Source: Competibacteraceae bacterium UBA6584 (lineage in GTDB: Bacteria > Pseudomonadota > Gammaproteobacteria > Competibacterales > Competibacteraceae). Taken from it: a stretch of 8,583 bases of DNA. This document shows, piece by piece, positions 1-7,951 of the stretch. The position numbers were made by a program, and so were the translations under genes. Below the pieces are notes generated by a model. The model saw only the letters and a list, made by a program, of their open reading frames with translations. It was not told the DNA's origin and made no database searches. The stretch is taken from the NCBI GenBank assembly GCA_002433805.1, contig DJIW01000083.1, forward strand, positions 1 through 8,583, in the 5' to 3' direction. Position 1 is the stretch's first letter; each line of letters opens with the position of its first letter.

Positions 1-142
1 GCCGGAACTGAAGACTGGGGCCGGGGTGGGCGTGCGCTGGCGCTCGCCGGTGGGGCCGGTGCGGATCGATTTGGCCACCGGACTGGACCGCCCGCCGGGC
101 GACGCCTTCCGCTTCTCTTTCAGCATCGGGCCGGATCTATGA
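1..142 (+). CDS. tamA: TamA, C-terminal end of the outer-membrane barrel (partial)
   Basis: The 5' part lies outside the window. The visible frame (codons from position 2) encodes the last 46 residues. They contain GAGVGVRWRSPVGPVRIDLA, the strand motif found near the C-terminus of Omp85/BamA-family barrels, and end in FRFSFSIGPDL. E. coli TamA ends in a similar GPEL. The stop TGA (140-142) overlaps the ATG of the next gene as ATGA, which implies translational coupling. Downstream is a clear TamB, which separates TamA from the paralogue BamA; bamA is usually followed by skp/ompH instead. In this family TamA is an outer-membrane 16-strand barrel with periplasmic POTRA domains that pairs with TamB in the translocation and assembly module. 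Only the barrel end is seen here. The assignment rests on the terminal motif plus context. Confidence 0.9.
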   Translation, partial: PELKTGAGVGVRWRSPVGPVRIDLATGLDRPPGDAFRFSFSIGPDL

Positions 143-3100
143 GCGAGCAAGCGCGCGAACGCGAGCGCCCGTCCCCGCTCAGGCGTCCGCTGTTCTGGTT
201 GATTGGCGTCCCGCTGGCGCTGCTGCTGTTGATCGCGCTGGTGGCCAGCATCGCCATCACCACCGAAACCGGCCTCAGCACCTTGCTGGGGCTGGCCAAC
301 CGCTTCGCGCCGGGCCAGTTGAGCTACGACAAACTGAACGGCAGCCTGTGGGGGCCTTTGCAAGTCGAGGGGCTGCGCTACGAAGACGGCCCGCTCAAAC
401 TCAAGCTCGACCGCGCCGACTTGGACTGGAGCCCCGGTGATCTGCTCGACCGCCAGCTCAACATCAGCCGCTTGCATTTCGAAGGGCTGGAACTGCGGCT
501 GCCGCCCGGCGAGCAAACGCCCGCCTCCTCCGAACCGTTTGTCCTGCCGGACCTGCAACTGCCCGTCGGCGTCAACATCGACGACCTGCAAGGCCGCGAC
601 ATCCGCATCGTGCCGCCCGTCGGCGACCCGATCCAACTCGACGCCGTCAAGCTCAAGGCCCGCTCGGACGCCGAGGATCTGAACATTGAATCCCTGGAGG
701 TTAAATCGCCGTTGGGCGAGGCGCGGGTGAGCGGGCGGGTCAATCCCACCGGAAACTATCCGCTCGATCTTGAACTCAACTGGCAAGCGCCGCTCGAACC
801 CTACGGCGTTTTTAACGGTCAAGGCACGGTCAAGGGCGAACTGCGCGAGCGCCTGAGCTTCGACCAGCGCGTGACCGGTCCGGCCGATATCAAACTCACC
901 CTCAACGGCGAGGTGCGCCAGCCGCTGGGCGAAGCCGCCTGGTCGGTCAAAACGGATCTGAACGCGCCCGAGCTCAAGCCGTTTGTCCCGGCCCTGGCCG
1001 GTAAGCCTTTGACCGCTCAGGTCGAGGCGCAAGGGGTCATGGCCCGCTTCAACGGCAAGGGCGAAATCAAGACCGTCGCGCCGGAGCTGGGACCGACCAC
1101 CGTGCAGTTCGCCGCCACCGGCGATCCCAAGGCGATCACCCTCAGCGAACTGCGGGTCAGCGCGCCTGACTATCCGTTGAATTTCACCGCGCAAGGCGAT
1201 GTACAACTGAGCCCGGACCAGCTGGGCCGGTTCAACGCCAAGGGCGAGTTGAACGCCACCGCGCCGCAGCTCGGCCCGACCACCGGCCACTTCGTCGCCT
1301 CCGGTGATCTGAAGGCGATCACCCTCAGCGAACTGCGGGTCAGCGCGCCGGATTACCCGTTGAACCTGACCGCGCAAGGCGACGTGAAGCTGACCCAAGA
1401 CGCGCTGGGCCGCTTCAACGCCAAAGGCGAGTTGAACGCGAACGCGCCGGAAATCGGGCCGGCGGTGGTCCGATTCAGCGCCTCCGGCGATCCGAAACAG
1501 GTCAAGCTCGACGAGCTTCGCCTGACTTCTCCCGGCGCGCCGCTGACCTTGACCGCCCAGGGGACAGTGCAACTGCCCGAACTCCGCTTCAACGCCGACG
1601 GTCAGTGGCAATCGCTGACTTGGCCCCTGCGCGGCGTCCCGCAAGTGGAAAGCGCCAAGGGCAACTTCAGCGCCGAGGGCACTCCCAAGGATTACCGTTT
1701 TGAACTGACCGCCGAAGGGGTCCAAGGCCCGAACGTCCCCAAGGGCCGCTGGACTTTGAGCGGTCAAGGGTCGGATCAGGGCGTGCGCGACGTGAAACTG
1801 GTCGGCGACGTGTTGCAGGGCAGCCTGCAAGCCGCCGCCGACGCGACCTGGGCGCCGGCGGTCGGCTGGCGGGCGACGGTCAACGGTCAGGGCTTGAATC
1901 CGGGCGCGCATTGGAAAGACGTGCCCGGCAAGCTCAATTTTCAGCTCAAGACCGACGGCGGGATCGAAAACAACGCCTTGCGGGCGAATCTGCTGTTGGA
2001 ACAGCTGAACGGCACCCTGAGCGGACAGCGGGTGTCCGGGGCGGCCGACCTCAGCGTGCAAGGCCAAAATCTGACCGTCAGAGCCTTGCGCGTGAACGCC
2101 GACGACGCGCGGCTCGAAGCCAGCGGCGCGCTGGCCGAGCGCTGGGATTTGGCGTGGACGCTCGATGTCCCGCAACTCAAATCGCTGGTTCCAGGCGTCA
2201 GCGGGACGGTGGCCAGCAGCGGCAAATTGACCGGCTCCCGCGACCAGCCGGCGGTCGCGGCCAATTTCACGGTGCGCGATCTGCGCCAGGGCGATACCCG
2301 CGTCCAGCAGTTGCGCGGCGATCTCAACCTCGATGTCGGCGGCGCGAGCCGCTCGCGGTTGAACGTGACCGGACAGGGGCTCAGCTTGGGCGGCCAACAC
2401 TGGAAAAACTTGCGGCTCGACGGCGCCGGAACGCCGGCCGCGCACGAACTGACCGCGCAACTGAGCGGCGATCCGGGCAATTTCCAGCTCGCGCTCGCCG
2501 GCGGATTGCAACAGCCAGCGATGCTCTGGCAAGGCCGCGTCACCCAATTGAGCGCCAAGGACACTCCGGTCGGAAACTGGACGCTGGAGCAGCCGGCGGC
2601 GCTGCGCGCCTCGGCCAAGGACGCCAGTTTGGAAACCGCCTGCTTGAGCAGCGCCCCGTCCCGATTGTGCCTGCAAGGCCAGTGGCGGCAATCGGGCGAC
2701 TTCAACGGCCGGGCGCAGTTGAGCAAGCTCAACCCGGAACGGTTCAAACGGTTTTTGCCGGCCGGCGCCAGCCTGACGACCAGCATCGACGGCGAAGCGA
2801 CCGCCAGCGGCAAAATCGGCGGCGCGCTGCAAGCCAAGCTGAACGTCAACGTCGCGCCCGGCAGCGTGACCACCCAAGCCGACGGCCGTCCGGTGCGCAT
2901 CGCCTTCAACGGCGGCAACGCCCAACTCGACGCCACCCAACAAACCGCCGCCGCCCGGGTCCGGCTGGATCTGGGCCAGACCGGTCAGTTACAGGCCAAC
3001 CTGCAGGTTCAAGACCCGCTCGGCGCGGCCCGCTTGAACGGCAAGGTGGATGCCGCCGTCACCGACTTGACGCTGGTCAAGGCCTTTGTCCCCCAGATCA

Positions 3101-4311
3101 CCGAAATCTCCGGACAAGTCCGCGCCAATGTCGCCATCGGCGGCACCGCCTCCAATCCGGTGGTGCAAGGCGATGTGCGGCTGCAAAATGCCGCCGCCAC
3201 CCTTCCGGAAGCGGGCCTGCAACTGAAAAACATCCAATTCGCCGCCGTCAGCGCCGGCCGAGGCCCCGTTCAGTTACAAGGTTCGGTCGATTCGGAACCG
3301 GGCCAATTGCAAGTCGCCGGCCAACTCGATCCCGCGAAATTGCAGCTTACCCTGGCGGTGACGGGCGAAAATTTTCAGGCCATCAAATCCACCAACGTCC
3401 AGGTGCAAATCAGCCCTGATCTCAAACTCGACCTCACCCCACAACTGGCTCGGGTCGAAGGCGAGGTCACCATCCCCCGAGCGTTCATCAGACCGGGCGG
3501 CGAACGGCCGGGCGTGGTCAACCCCTCCGGCGACGCGGTGATCGTTCGCGATCAGGACGGCAAAGTTCCGGAAGCCAAAGGCGGCGGCATGGCGATCTTC
3601 GCCGATGTGCGCGTCGTGCTCGGCCAAGAGGTGTTTCTCGAAACGCCCGCGTTCAAGGGCAAATTGCAAGGCGACCTTCGCGTGGTCGAGACGCCGCAGT
3701 TGGCCCCGCGCGGTTCCGGCAATATCGAAGTCGTGGCCGGCAAATACAAAATTTACGGCGAGGAAATCGAAATCCAGCGCGGCCAGTTGCTGTTTAGCAG
3801 CAGCCCGCTCGACAATCCGGCCTTGGACTTGCGGGTGGTGCGGCAAGAACGGGATATCATTTCCGGCAACGAGATCATGGCCGGCGCGCAAATTCGCGGC
3901 ACGGTGAAAAGGCCCAAGCTGAGCTTCTTCTCCACGCCCACCATGTCCGATCCCGACACCCTCGCTTATTTGGTGTTGGGTCGAGCGCCGGGCGGCGGAG
4001 GCGCTGAATCGGCGATGCTGTTTAAAGCGGCCAGCGCGCTCGGCGCGGGTCAGACCGGCGGCGTCACCAACAGCCTGAGCGATGCGTTCGGCCTGGATTC
4101 CGCCGAACTGGGCAGCAGCAGCGGCGGCGGCACCTCGTTCATGGTCGGCAAGAATCTGACGCCGAGGCTCTACGTCGGCTACGGGATCGGCCTGCTCAAC
4201 GCCGTCAACACCTTCTTCCTCAAATACCGCTTCACCAAACACCTGATGCTCGAATCCGCCAGCAACATCCTCGGCACCGGCGGAGATGCGGTCTACACCA
4301 TCGAGCGCTGA
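139..4311 (+). CDS. tamB: TamB, translocation and assembly module inner-membrane/periplasmic bridge protein
   Basis: This is a complete 1390-residue protein of the TamB/DUF490 (AsmA-like) family; E. coli TamB is about 1260 residues. One hydrophobic anchor (about residues 17-38) follows a basic N-terminus. The rest is a long run of beta-strand repeats expected to form a lipid-binding periplasmic groove. The C-terminal family domain (about 1000-1390) carries conserved segments: VVAGKYKIYGEEIEI near 1197, IRGTVKRP near 1252, SDPDTLAYLVLGR at 1270-1282 and YVGYGIGLLN near 1353. I found only two cysteines, C835 and C844, plausible as a periplasmic disulfide. Residues 303-482 hold a tandem repeat (separate entry). 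The ATG overlaps the tamA stop and has no strong ribosome site of its own, consistent with coupling. Known family role: works with TamA in outer-membrane protein insertion and, with YhdP/YdbH, in phospholipid transport to the outer membrane. Confidence 0.96.
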   Translation: MSEQARERERPSPLRRPLFWLIGVPLALLLLIALVASIAITTETGLSTLLGLANRFAPGQLSYDKLNGSLWGPLQVEGLRYEDGPLKLKLDRADLDWSPGDLLDRQLNISRLHFEGLELRLPPGEQTPASSEPFVLPDLQLPVGVNIDDLQGRDIRIVPPVGDPIQLDAVKLKARSDAEDLNIESLEVKSPLGEARVSGRVNPTGNYPLDLELNWQAPLEPYGVFNGQGTVKGELRERLSFDQRVTGPADIKLTLNGEVRQPLGEAAWSVKTDLNAPELKPFVPALAGKPLTAQVEAQGVMARFNGKGEIKTVAPELGPTTVQFAATGDPKAITLSELRVSAPDYPLNFTAQGDVQLSPDQLGRFNAKGELNATAPQLGPTTGHFVASGDLKAITLSELRVSAPDYPLNLTAQGDVKLTQDALGRFNAKGELNANAPEIGPAVVRFSASGDPKQVKLDELRLTSPGAPLTLTAQGTVQLPELRFNADGQWQSLTWPLRGVPQVESAKGNFSAEGTPKDYRFELTAEGVQGPNVPKGRWTLSGQGSDQGVRDVKLVGDVLQGSLQAAADATWAPAVGWRATVNGQGLNPGAHWKDVPGKLNFQLKTDGGIENNALRANLLLEQLNGTLSGQRVSGAADLSVQGQNLTVRALRVNADDARLEASGALAERWDLAWTLDVPQLKSLVPGVSGTVASSGKLTGSRDQPAVAANFTVRDLRQGDTRVQQLRGDLNLDVGGASRSRLNVTGQGLSLGGQHWKNLRLDGAGTPAAHELTAQLSGDPGNFQLALAGGLQQPAMLWQGRVTQLSAKDTPVGNWTLEQPAALRASAKDASLETACLSSAPSRLCLQGQWRQSGDFNGRAQLSKLNPERFKRFLPAGASLTTSIDGEATASGKIGGALQAKLNVNVAPGSVTTQADGRPVRIAFNGGNAQLDATQQTAAARVRLDLGQTGQLQANLQVQDPLGAARLNGKVDAAVTDLTLVKAFVPQITEISGQVRANVAIGGTASNPVVQGDVRLQNAAATLPEAGLQLKNIQFAAVSAGRGPVQLQGSVDSEPGQLQVAGQLDPAKLQLTLAVTGENFQAIKSTNVQVQISPDLKLDLTPQLARVEGEVTIPRAFIRPGGERPGVVNPSGDAVIVRDQDGKVPEAKGGGMAIFADVRVVLGQEVFLETPAFKGKLQGDLRVVETPQLAPRGSGNIEVVAGKYKIYGEEIEIQRGQLLFSSSPLDNPALDLRVVRQERDIISGNEIMAGAQIRGTVKRPKLSFFSTPTMSDPDTLAYLVLGRAPGGGGAESAMLFKAASALGAGQTGGVTNSLSDAFGLDSAELGSSSGGGTSFMVGKNLTPRLYVGYGIGLLNAVNTFFLKYRFTKHLMLESASNILGTGGDAVYTIER
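1045..1584 (+). repeat. Three in-frame tandem 61-residue (183-bp) repeats inside tamB
   Basis: Units start at 1045, 1228 and 1411, exactly 183 bp apart. Each begins with an RFN(A/G)KGE motif. The third unit is 58 residues long and ends at 1584, where a further RFNADG begins. Units 1 and 2 share an exact 38-bp run (1129-1166 and 1312-1349) and 18 identical residues (KAITLSELRVSAPDYPLN), followed by near-identical TAQGDV strands. Unit 3 keeps the pattern but has diverged (LDELRLTSPGAPLTLTAQG). The beta-strand layout is the usual TamB repeat. The high identity of units 1 and 2 suggests a fairly recent internal duplication or gene conversion that lengthened the groove. Confidence 0.93.
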
Positions 4312-4334
4312 ACCGGACGCTCACCCGCATGCCA

Positions 4335-6050
4335 TCACTTTTGGTGCGGCGGGTCCGGCGCGACGATTTTAACCGGCGGCGCGCTCCAGGCGTTGAAGCC
4401 CGCGTCCTTGCTGGCGGCGGCCGTCAAATCTTGCCGCACCGCCTCCACCAAGCCGTTCAAATCGCCGCCCTTCATGCCGATTTCGCCGAGCACGGCGTCC
4501 AGGATCGGCTGCTGGGCGCGATAAGCCAGCGCCGCCGCCACCGCTTGTTCGGCGAGGTTGCCGCCGCCCGAACCGCTTGCACTGCCCCCTCCGCCGCTCG
4601 CGCCGCGGTTGAGACCGTCCACCTGCACGATTTTGATGCCGTCTATTTTTTCGATGGGCTTGACCGAGGCTTCGATAATGGCGGGCAAGGCGTCCAACAG
4701 CTTCATTTTCACTTGCATGGCGATTTGGTCGGCCGCCAGTGTATTCAACGCCGTATTGCGCATTTCGATGCCCTTGGCGTCCACCTGATATTGAACCTGT
4801 TGCGCCTCGGCTTTGATCTTGATCGCTTGAGCGTGATTTTCGGCCGCGTCCTTTTCCGCCTCGGCGGCGACCCGGACGCCGATGGCCCGCTGCTGGGCGT
4901 CCTGATCGGCGACCACCAAGGCCACCTGCTTTTCGCGTTCGGCGACGGCAACCTCGCGCGCGGTCTTCACTTGCTCCTCGGCGCGGGCCGCCAGGGCGCG
5001 GGCTTCGTTGGCTTGTTTTTCGGCTTCGGATTGCGCCTTGGATTTCTCGGCGACCGAAATCAGCCGGTCTTGATCCGCCAGCGTGGTTTGCTTCTCCTGT
5101 TCGATCTTGGCGACTTGCAGCGCGCGGTTGGCTTCGATCTGACGCTGTTGGATGGCGCGATTTTTCTCGACTTCCGCTTCCTTGATCTGACGTTCGGCCT
5201 CGATCTTGGCCTGTTGGGCTTCGCGCTCCCGCTGCGCCGTGATGCTGGCCACTTCCGCCGACTGTTGGGCTTGCCGGGTGGCGACTTCCTGCTGTTGTTG
5301 CAAGGTGGCGAAGGTCTGATCTTTTTCGATGGTGAGTTTGAGCTGAGTCGCCTCGTAATTCTTCTTGGCGATGGCGACCGCCGTGTCTTGTTCGATCTCG
5401 TTGCGCTCCCTGGCCCGCTGCTGGGTTTGCTGGGTGAGTTTGGTCAAACCCTCGGCGTCGAAGGCGTTTTGAGCGTCGAAATATTTGATCGGCGTTTGAT
5501 CGAGCCGGGTCAGGCTGACCGATTCCAGCTCCAGGCCGTTTTTCAGCAAATCCTCGGAGACGGCGTTCTGCACCGCTTGGATGAAGTCGGCGCGCTTGTC
5601 GAGCAACTGATGCATGCTCATCGACACCGCCGCCGCGCGCAGGGCATCGACGAATTTGTCTTCCACCAATTCCTTCAACGAATCAGGGTGCATGGTGCGC
5701 TGGCCCAGGGTCTGGGCCGCGTTGGCCACGCCTTCGATGTTGGGGATGACCCGCACGAAGAAAGCCGCCACCGCGTCGACCCGCAGGCGGTCCAGCGTGA
5801 TCAAGCTGTCCGCGCCGGCGCGGGAGACTTCCAGCTTGAGGGTGTTCATGTTGATGTTCACGCATTCATGAAACACCGGCAGCACGATCGCGCCACCGTC
5901 CATTACCACTTTTTGTCCGCCCAGGCCGGTGCGGACGAATGACAGCTCCTTGGACGAACGCCGGTACAGGCGCGAAAAAATCACGCCGACGGTCAGCAGG
6001 GCGACCAGCACGATACCGGCCATAACGCCCATTTCCAGTAGGTTGTTCAT
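4335..6050 (-). CDS. yqiK: YqiK-like flotillin (SPFH/band-7 membrane-domain scaffold protein)
   Basis: A complete 571-residue protein. Residues 7-27 form one N-terminal membrane segment followed by the basic RLYRRS. An SPFH/band-7 domain covers about residues 30-205 (GGAIVLPVFHECVNINM, then RLRVDAVAAFFVRV). A very long Ala/Glu/Gln/Lys-rich coiled coil runs from about 210 to 450. A Gly/Ser linker (483-498) leads to a C-terminal tail with a proline-rich end. This is the flotillin layout, and the YqiJ-like gene directly upstream makes YqiK the best name. Flotillins assemble into large inner-membrane rings or cages marking membrane domains; the exact role of YqiK is poorly defined. The start at 6050 has AAGGA (6053-6057) only 2 nt upstream, which is tight; in-frame ATGs at codons 7 and 10 are possible alternatives. 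It is the last gene of a four-gene operon, 28 nt after yqiJ. Confidence 0.93.
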   Translation of the reverse strand: MNNLLEMGVMAGIVLVALLTVGVIFSRLYRRSSKELSFVRTGLGGQKVVMDGGAIVLPVFHECVNINMNTLKLEVSRAGADSLITLDRLRVDAVAAFFVRVIPNIEGVANAAQTLGQRTMHPDSLKELVEDKFVDALRAAAVSMSMHQLLDKRADFIQAVQNAVSEDLLKNGLELESVSLTRLDQTPIKYFDAQNAFDAEGLTKLTQQTQQRARERNEIEQDTAVAIAKKNYEATQLKLTIEKDQTFATLQQQQEVATRQAQQSAEVASITAQREREAQQAKIEAERQIKEAEVEKNRAIQQRQIEANRALQVAKIEQEKQTTLADQDRLISVAEKSKAQSEAEKQANEARALAARAEEQVKTAREVAVAEREKQVALVVADQDAQQRAIGVRVAAEAEKDAAENHAQAIKIKAEAQQVQYQVDAKGIEMRNTALNTLAADQIAMQVKMKLLDALPAIIEASVKPIEKIDGIKIVQVDGLNRGASGGGGSASGSGGGNLAEQAVAAALAYRAQQPILDAVLGEIGMKGGDLNGLVEAVRQDLTAAASKDAGFNAWSAPPVKIVAPDPPHQK

Positions 6051-6078
6051 GTTCCTTTTTCCCTAAACGTTCAAAATC

Positions 6079-6714
6079 TCAGAGAATATCGGGACGGGGG
6101 TTGGGGATCGCCAGAAACCGCGATCCCGCGATTTGTCGGATCAACAGCACCGACTCGCCGGCCCCGAACGCAAGATCTGAGCCTTCGGGTTCGACCCGGA
6201 CATAAAGGGTTTGTCCGTGAAGGTTCTTGACCCGCGCCTCGGCGGGATAACCGGCCCGCGCGGTGCCGCTTACCACCACCGCCATCCGCCCCACCAGGCT
6301 ATCGAAGCTCACGGCGGTCGTTTCATCGCGCGGGATCAGGCGGGCGATGGCCGCGCCCGACATCCGCACCACCGGCAAAGCGCCGAGAAACGCCGCGACC
6401 GCCGAAACCGGCGCGGGCGGATAAAAGCCGAATCCTCCGTGAATGACACTGTTGATGGTATAGCCGATGACGGCAAACGCGGTGAGCAGGATGACTAACA
6501 GCACCAGGATCGGGACCTTGCCGATATGCAGCCAGCCCAGCCAGGAATCGGAGACGCCTTCGATGCCGTGCGCCGCGTCGGGCAGCAGATGATCGAGCAA
6601 CCCGGACAAGCTCAGGCCGATCAGCAGCGCCAAGCCTTCGAGGATCGCGATCGCCAACAACAGCAAGACCGCCACGGTAAAAAGCCACGATTCCGGCGCG
6701 AAAAATAACTCCAT
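6079..6714 (-). CDS. yqiJ: YqiJ-like inner-membrane protein with C-terminal OB-fold domain
   Basis: I start this at 6714, giving 211 residues; from memory E. coli YqiJ is about 209. The frame is open further upstream to 6900, but that part lies inside the preceding gene and encodes Arg/Pro-rich sequence without family resemblance. Three hydrophobic stretches are visible: about 10-40, 67-92 and 101-126. A soluble beta-rich C-terminal domain (about 133-211) fits the NfeD-like OB fold of this family. IPRDETTAV (127-135) and the terminal NPRPDIL resemble the corresponding parts of E. coli YqiJ as I recall them. NfeD-type OB proteins are regularly encoded beside flotillins and are thought to partner them. 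It sits 16 nt after the PspA-like gene and has only a weak ribosome site (GAG at 6718-6720), suggesting coupling. Confidence 0.88.
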   Translation of the reverse strand: MELFFAPESWLFTVAVLLLLAIAILEGLALLIGLSLSGLLDHLLPDAAHGIEGVSDSWLGWLHIGKVPILVLLVILLTAFAVIGYTINSVIHGGFGFYPPAPVSAVAAFLGALPVVRMSGAAIARLIPRDETTAVSFDSLVGRMAVVVSGTARAGYPAEARVKNLHGQTLYVRVEPEGSDLAFGAGESVLLIRQIAGSRFLAIPNPRPDIL

Positions 6715-6730
6715 CGTCTCGCGTCCGGTC

Positions 6731-7402
6731 CTAATTCGCGCCGTGTCCGGCCTTGAGGGCGGCCAGCCGTTCGGCGATTCGGCGACGGCGCTGCATGTCG
6801 GCCAATTCCTTGAGTTGGCTGGCGTCTCCATTGATTCCAGCCTGAAGGCCGGCGACCCCGGTCTGTCGCGCCAGCACCCGGCCAAACGCCGCCGACGCAT
6901 CGTCGACCCGCAGTTGATAATCCGCGCCGCCGCTGGATGCGGTTGAAGCCGCCGGACGGCTCAGGCTGGCTTGATAGTCGATCAGGAGTTGATCGAGTTC
7001 GCGCTTCTTGGCGAGCAGCGCCATGATATAGCTTTCCAGGTCTTGAGCCCGCTCGGATTGCTCGTCGAGCGATTTCTGCAGCACCGGCAGTAAGTCCTCA
7101 ATGTCCGCTTGCCGGCCGATGGCGGCTTCGGCCAGATCGTCGCGCTCCCGCGCCAGGGCCGCATCAATCTGTTCGCTCAGTTTTTCATGCTCGGCGTTGA
7201 GCTTGGCTATTTGGGATAGCACCAAATGTTTGGCGGCTTCAGCCTTGCCGAGATCGACTCTCACTTCGGCGGTCACCTGTTCGATCTCGCGAATGGCTTG
7301 GCGCATGGCGGCTTCCGGAGCCAAGCTTTCGGCCTTGTCGAGCAAGGCGTGCGCGCCGCCGGCGATGATGCGGGAAACTCGGGTTGCAAATGTATCAGCC
7401 AT
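6731..7402 (-). CDS. PspA/IM30-family membrane-remodelling protein
   Basis: The start at 7402 gives 223 residues, the usual PspA length (E. coli PspA is 222), with a GGGAG ribosome site at 7410-7414, 7 nt upstream. The frame stays open to 7489, but that extension lies in the preceding gene. The N-terminus has the PspA pattern of an amphipathic helix followed by ALLDKAESLAPEAAMRQAIR (19-38), then a long alpha-helical coiled coil to about residue 148. Next come an Ala/Ser-rich linker (149-160) and C-terminal helices, the last rich in Arg (204-208). PspA/IM30/Vipp1 proteins are ESCRT-III-like polymers that bind stressed inner membrane. Neighbours are YqiJ- and YqiK-like genes, with no pspB, pspC or pspF in view. 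It is therefore probably a flotillin-associated PspA paralogue rather than classical PspA, so I give no symbol. Its first 8 nt overlap the end of the upstream gene. Confidence 0.9.
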   Translation of the reverse strand: MADTFATRVSRIIAGGAHALLDKAESLAPEAAMRQAIREIEQVTAEVRVDLGKAEAAKHLVLSQIAKLNAEHEKLSEQIDAALARERDDLAEAAIGRQADIEDLLPVLQKSLDEQSERAQDLESYIMALLAKKRELDQLLIDYQASLSRPAASTASSGGADYQLRVDDASAAFGRVLARQTGVAGLQAGINGDASQLKELADMQRRRRIAERLAALKAGHGAN

Positions 7403-7910
7403 GGCTCTGCTCCCTTTCCTTACGGTTCTCGATAATTTCAGCGATTTCAATGATATCAGGTAGATAACGGTCCAACACATCCCGATCATAGGTGGCTGGA
7501 TGGGTGGTCACGCCGGCGCGCAACAGCGTCGCGAACAGACGGAAACATTGTTGCGCGAGAATCGCTTCGACCTCCACCGCTTGCTCTCGGCCGGCCTCGC
7601 TCGCTAACCGAGTGGAAACCAGAGTGGCCATGATTTGAGGCCCCCACTCCGCTACCGCGCCGATCAGGTCCGAATGGATTTTATGCTTGCGCTCGTAGGC
7701 CGAAAGCGACTCCGCAAAGGGCTGCGCCAAGGCTTTCATCCAGACCGCGCACATTTCAGGACTGGTCATGCCCGCCTCCTGCTTGCGGGTTCTCGCCAGC
7801 AGCGCGCGCAGCTTTTCACTGGGGGTCTTGGCATCCGATTCTTGTAACGAGGATAACCACTGGAAATCTTCGTCCGGCACTCGGATTGAAATGGTTTGCA
7901 TTTGAGCCAT
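7395..7910 (-). CDS. Hypothetical protein with ribbon-helix-helix-like N-terminus, possible operon regulator
   Basis: I do not recognise the family of the whole 171-residue protein. The start at 7910 is set by a strong AGGAG (7916-7920) 5 nt upstream; an ATG at 8000 would place the promoter inside the gene. Residues 5-48 look like a ribbon-helix-helix unit. A short strand, QTISIRVPDEDF, has T6, S8 and R10 on one face and I7, I9 and V11 on the other, and is followed by helices including TPSEKLRALLARTRK (29-43). Residues 50-165 are mostly helical with no motif I know (KALAQPFAESLSAYERKHKI, IMATLVSTRL, YLPDIIEIAEII). The gene leads the operon, its promoter carries a palindrome, and its stop lies within the start of the PspA-like gene (8-nt overlap). 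Autoregulator is a reasonable inference. A cytosolic adaptor for the PspA-like protein is an alternative. Confidence 0.75.
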   Translation of the reverse strand: MAQMQTISIRVPDEDFQWLSSLQESDAKTPSEKLRALLARTRKQEAGMTSPEMCAVWMKALAQPFAESLSAYERKHKIHSDLIGAVAEWGPQIMATLVSTRLASEAGREQAVEVEAILAQQCFRLFATLLRAGVTTHPATYDRDVLDRYLPDIIEIAEIIENRKEREQSHG

Positions 7911-7915
7911 AATCG

Positions 7916-7920
7916 CTCCT
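7916..7920 (-). promoter_or_regulatory. Strong ribosome binding site that sets the start of the first operon gene
   Basis: AGGAG on the minus strand lies 5 nt before the ATG at 7910. It decides between this start and the longer frame from 8000, which would contain the -10 box and palindrome and has no comparable ribosome site. Confidence 0.85.
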
Positions 7921-7951
7921 AATTTGCCGACAATTGATTTCATATAAATGA

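Noticed and set aside
1911..4242. Long open frames overlapping tamB in other frames (502 aa on plus at 1911-3419; 331 aa on minus at 1941-2936; 322 aa on minus at 3274-4242)
   Set aside because: TamB is unmistakable through this span. The other frames give Arg/Ala/Pro-rich shadow proteins with no recognisable domain.
4329..5942. 537-codon open frame on the plus strand, antisense to the flotillin gene
   Set aside because: It mirrors the coiled-coil codons of a clear flotillin, has low-complexity Leu/Gly/Asp-rich sequence and shows no family motif. It is a shadow of high GC content.
6715..6900. N-terminal extension of the YqiJ-like protein starting at 6900
   Set aside because: The 62 extra residues lie in the PspA-like gene, resemble nothing in YqiJ and would place soluble Arg-rich sequence before the first membrane segment. 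The 211-aa form matches the family length.
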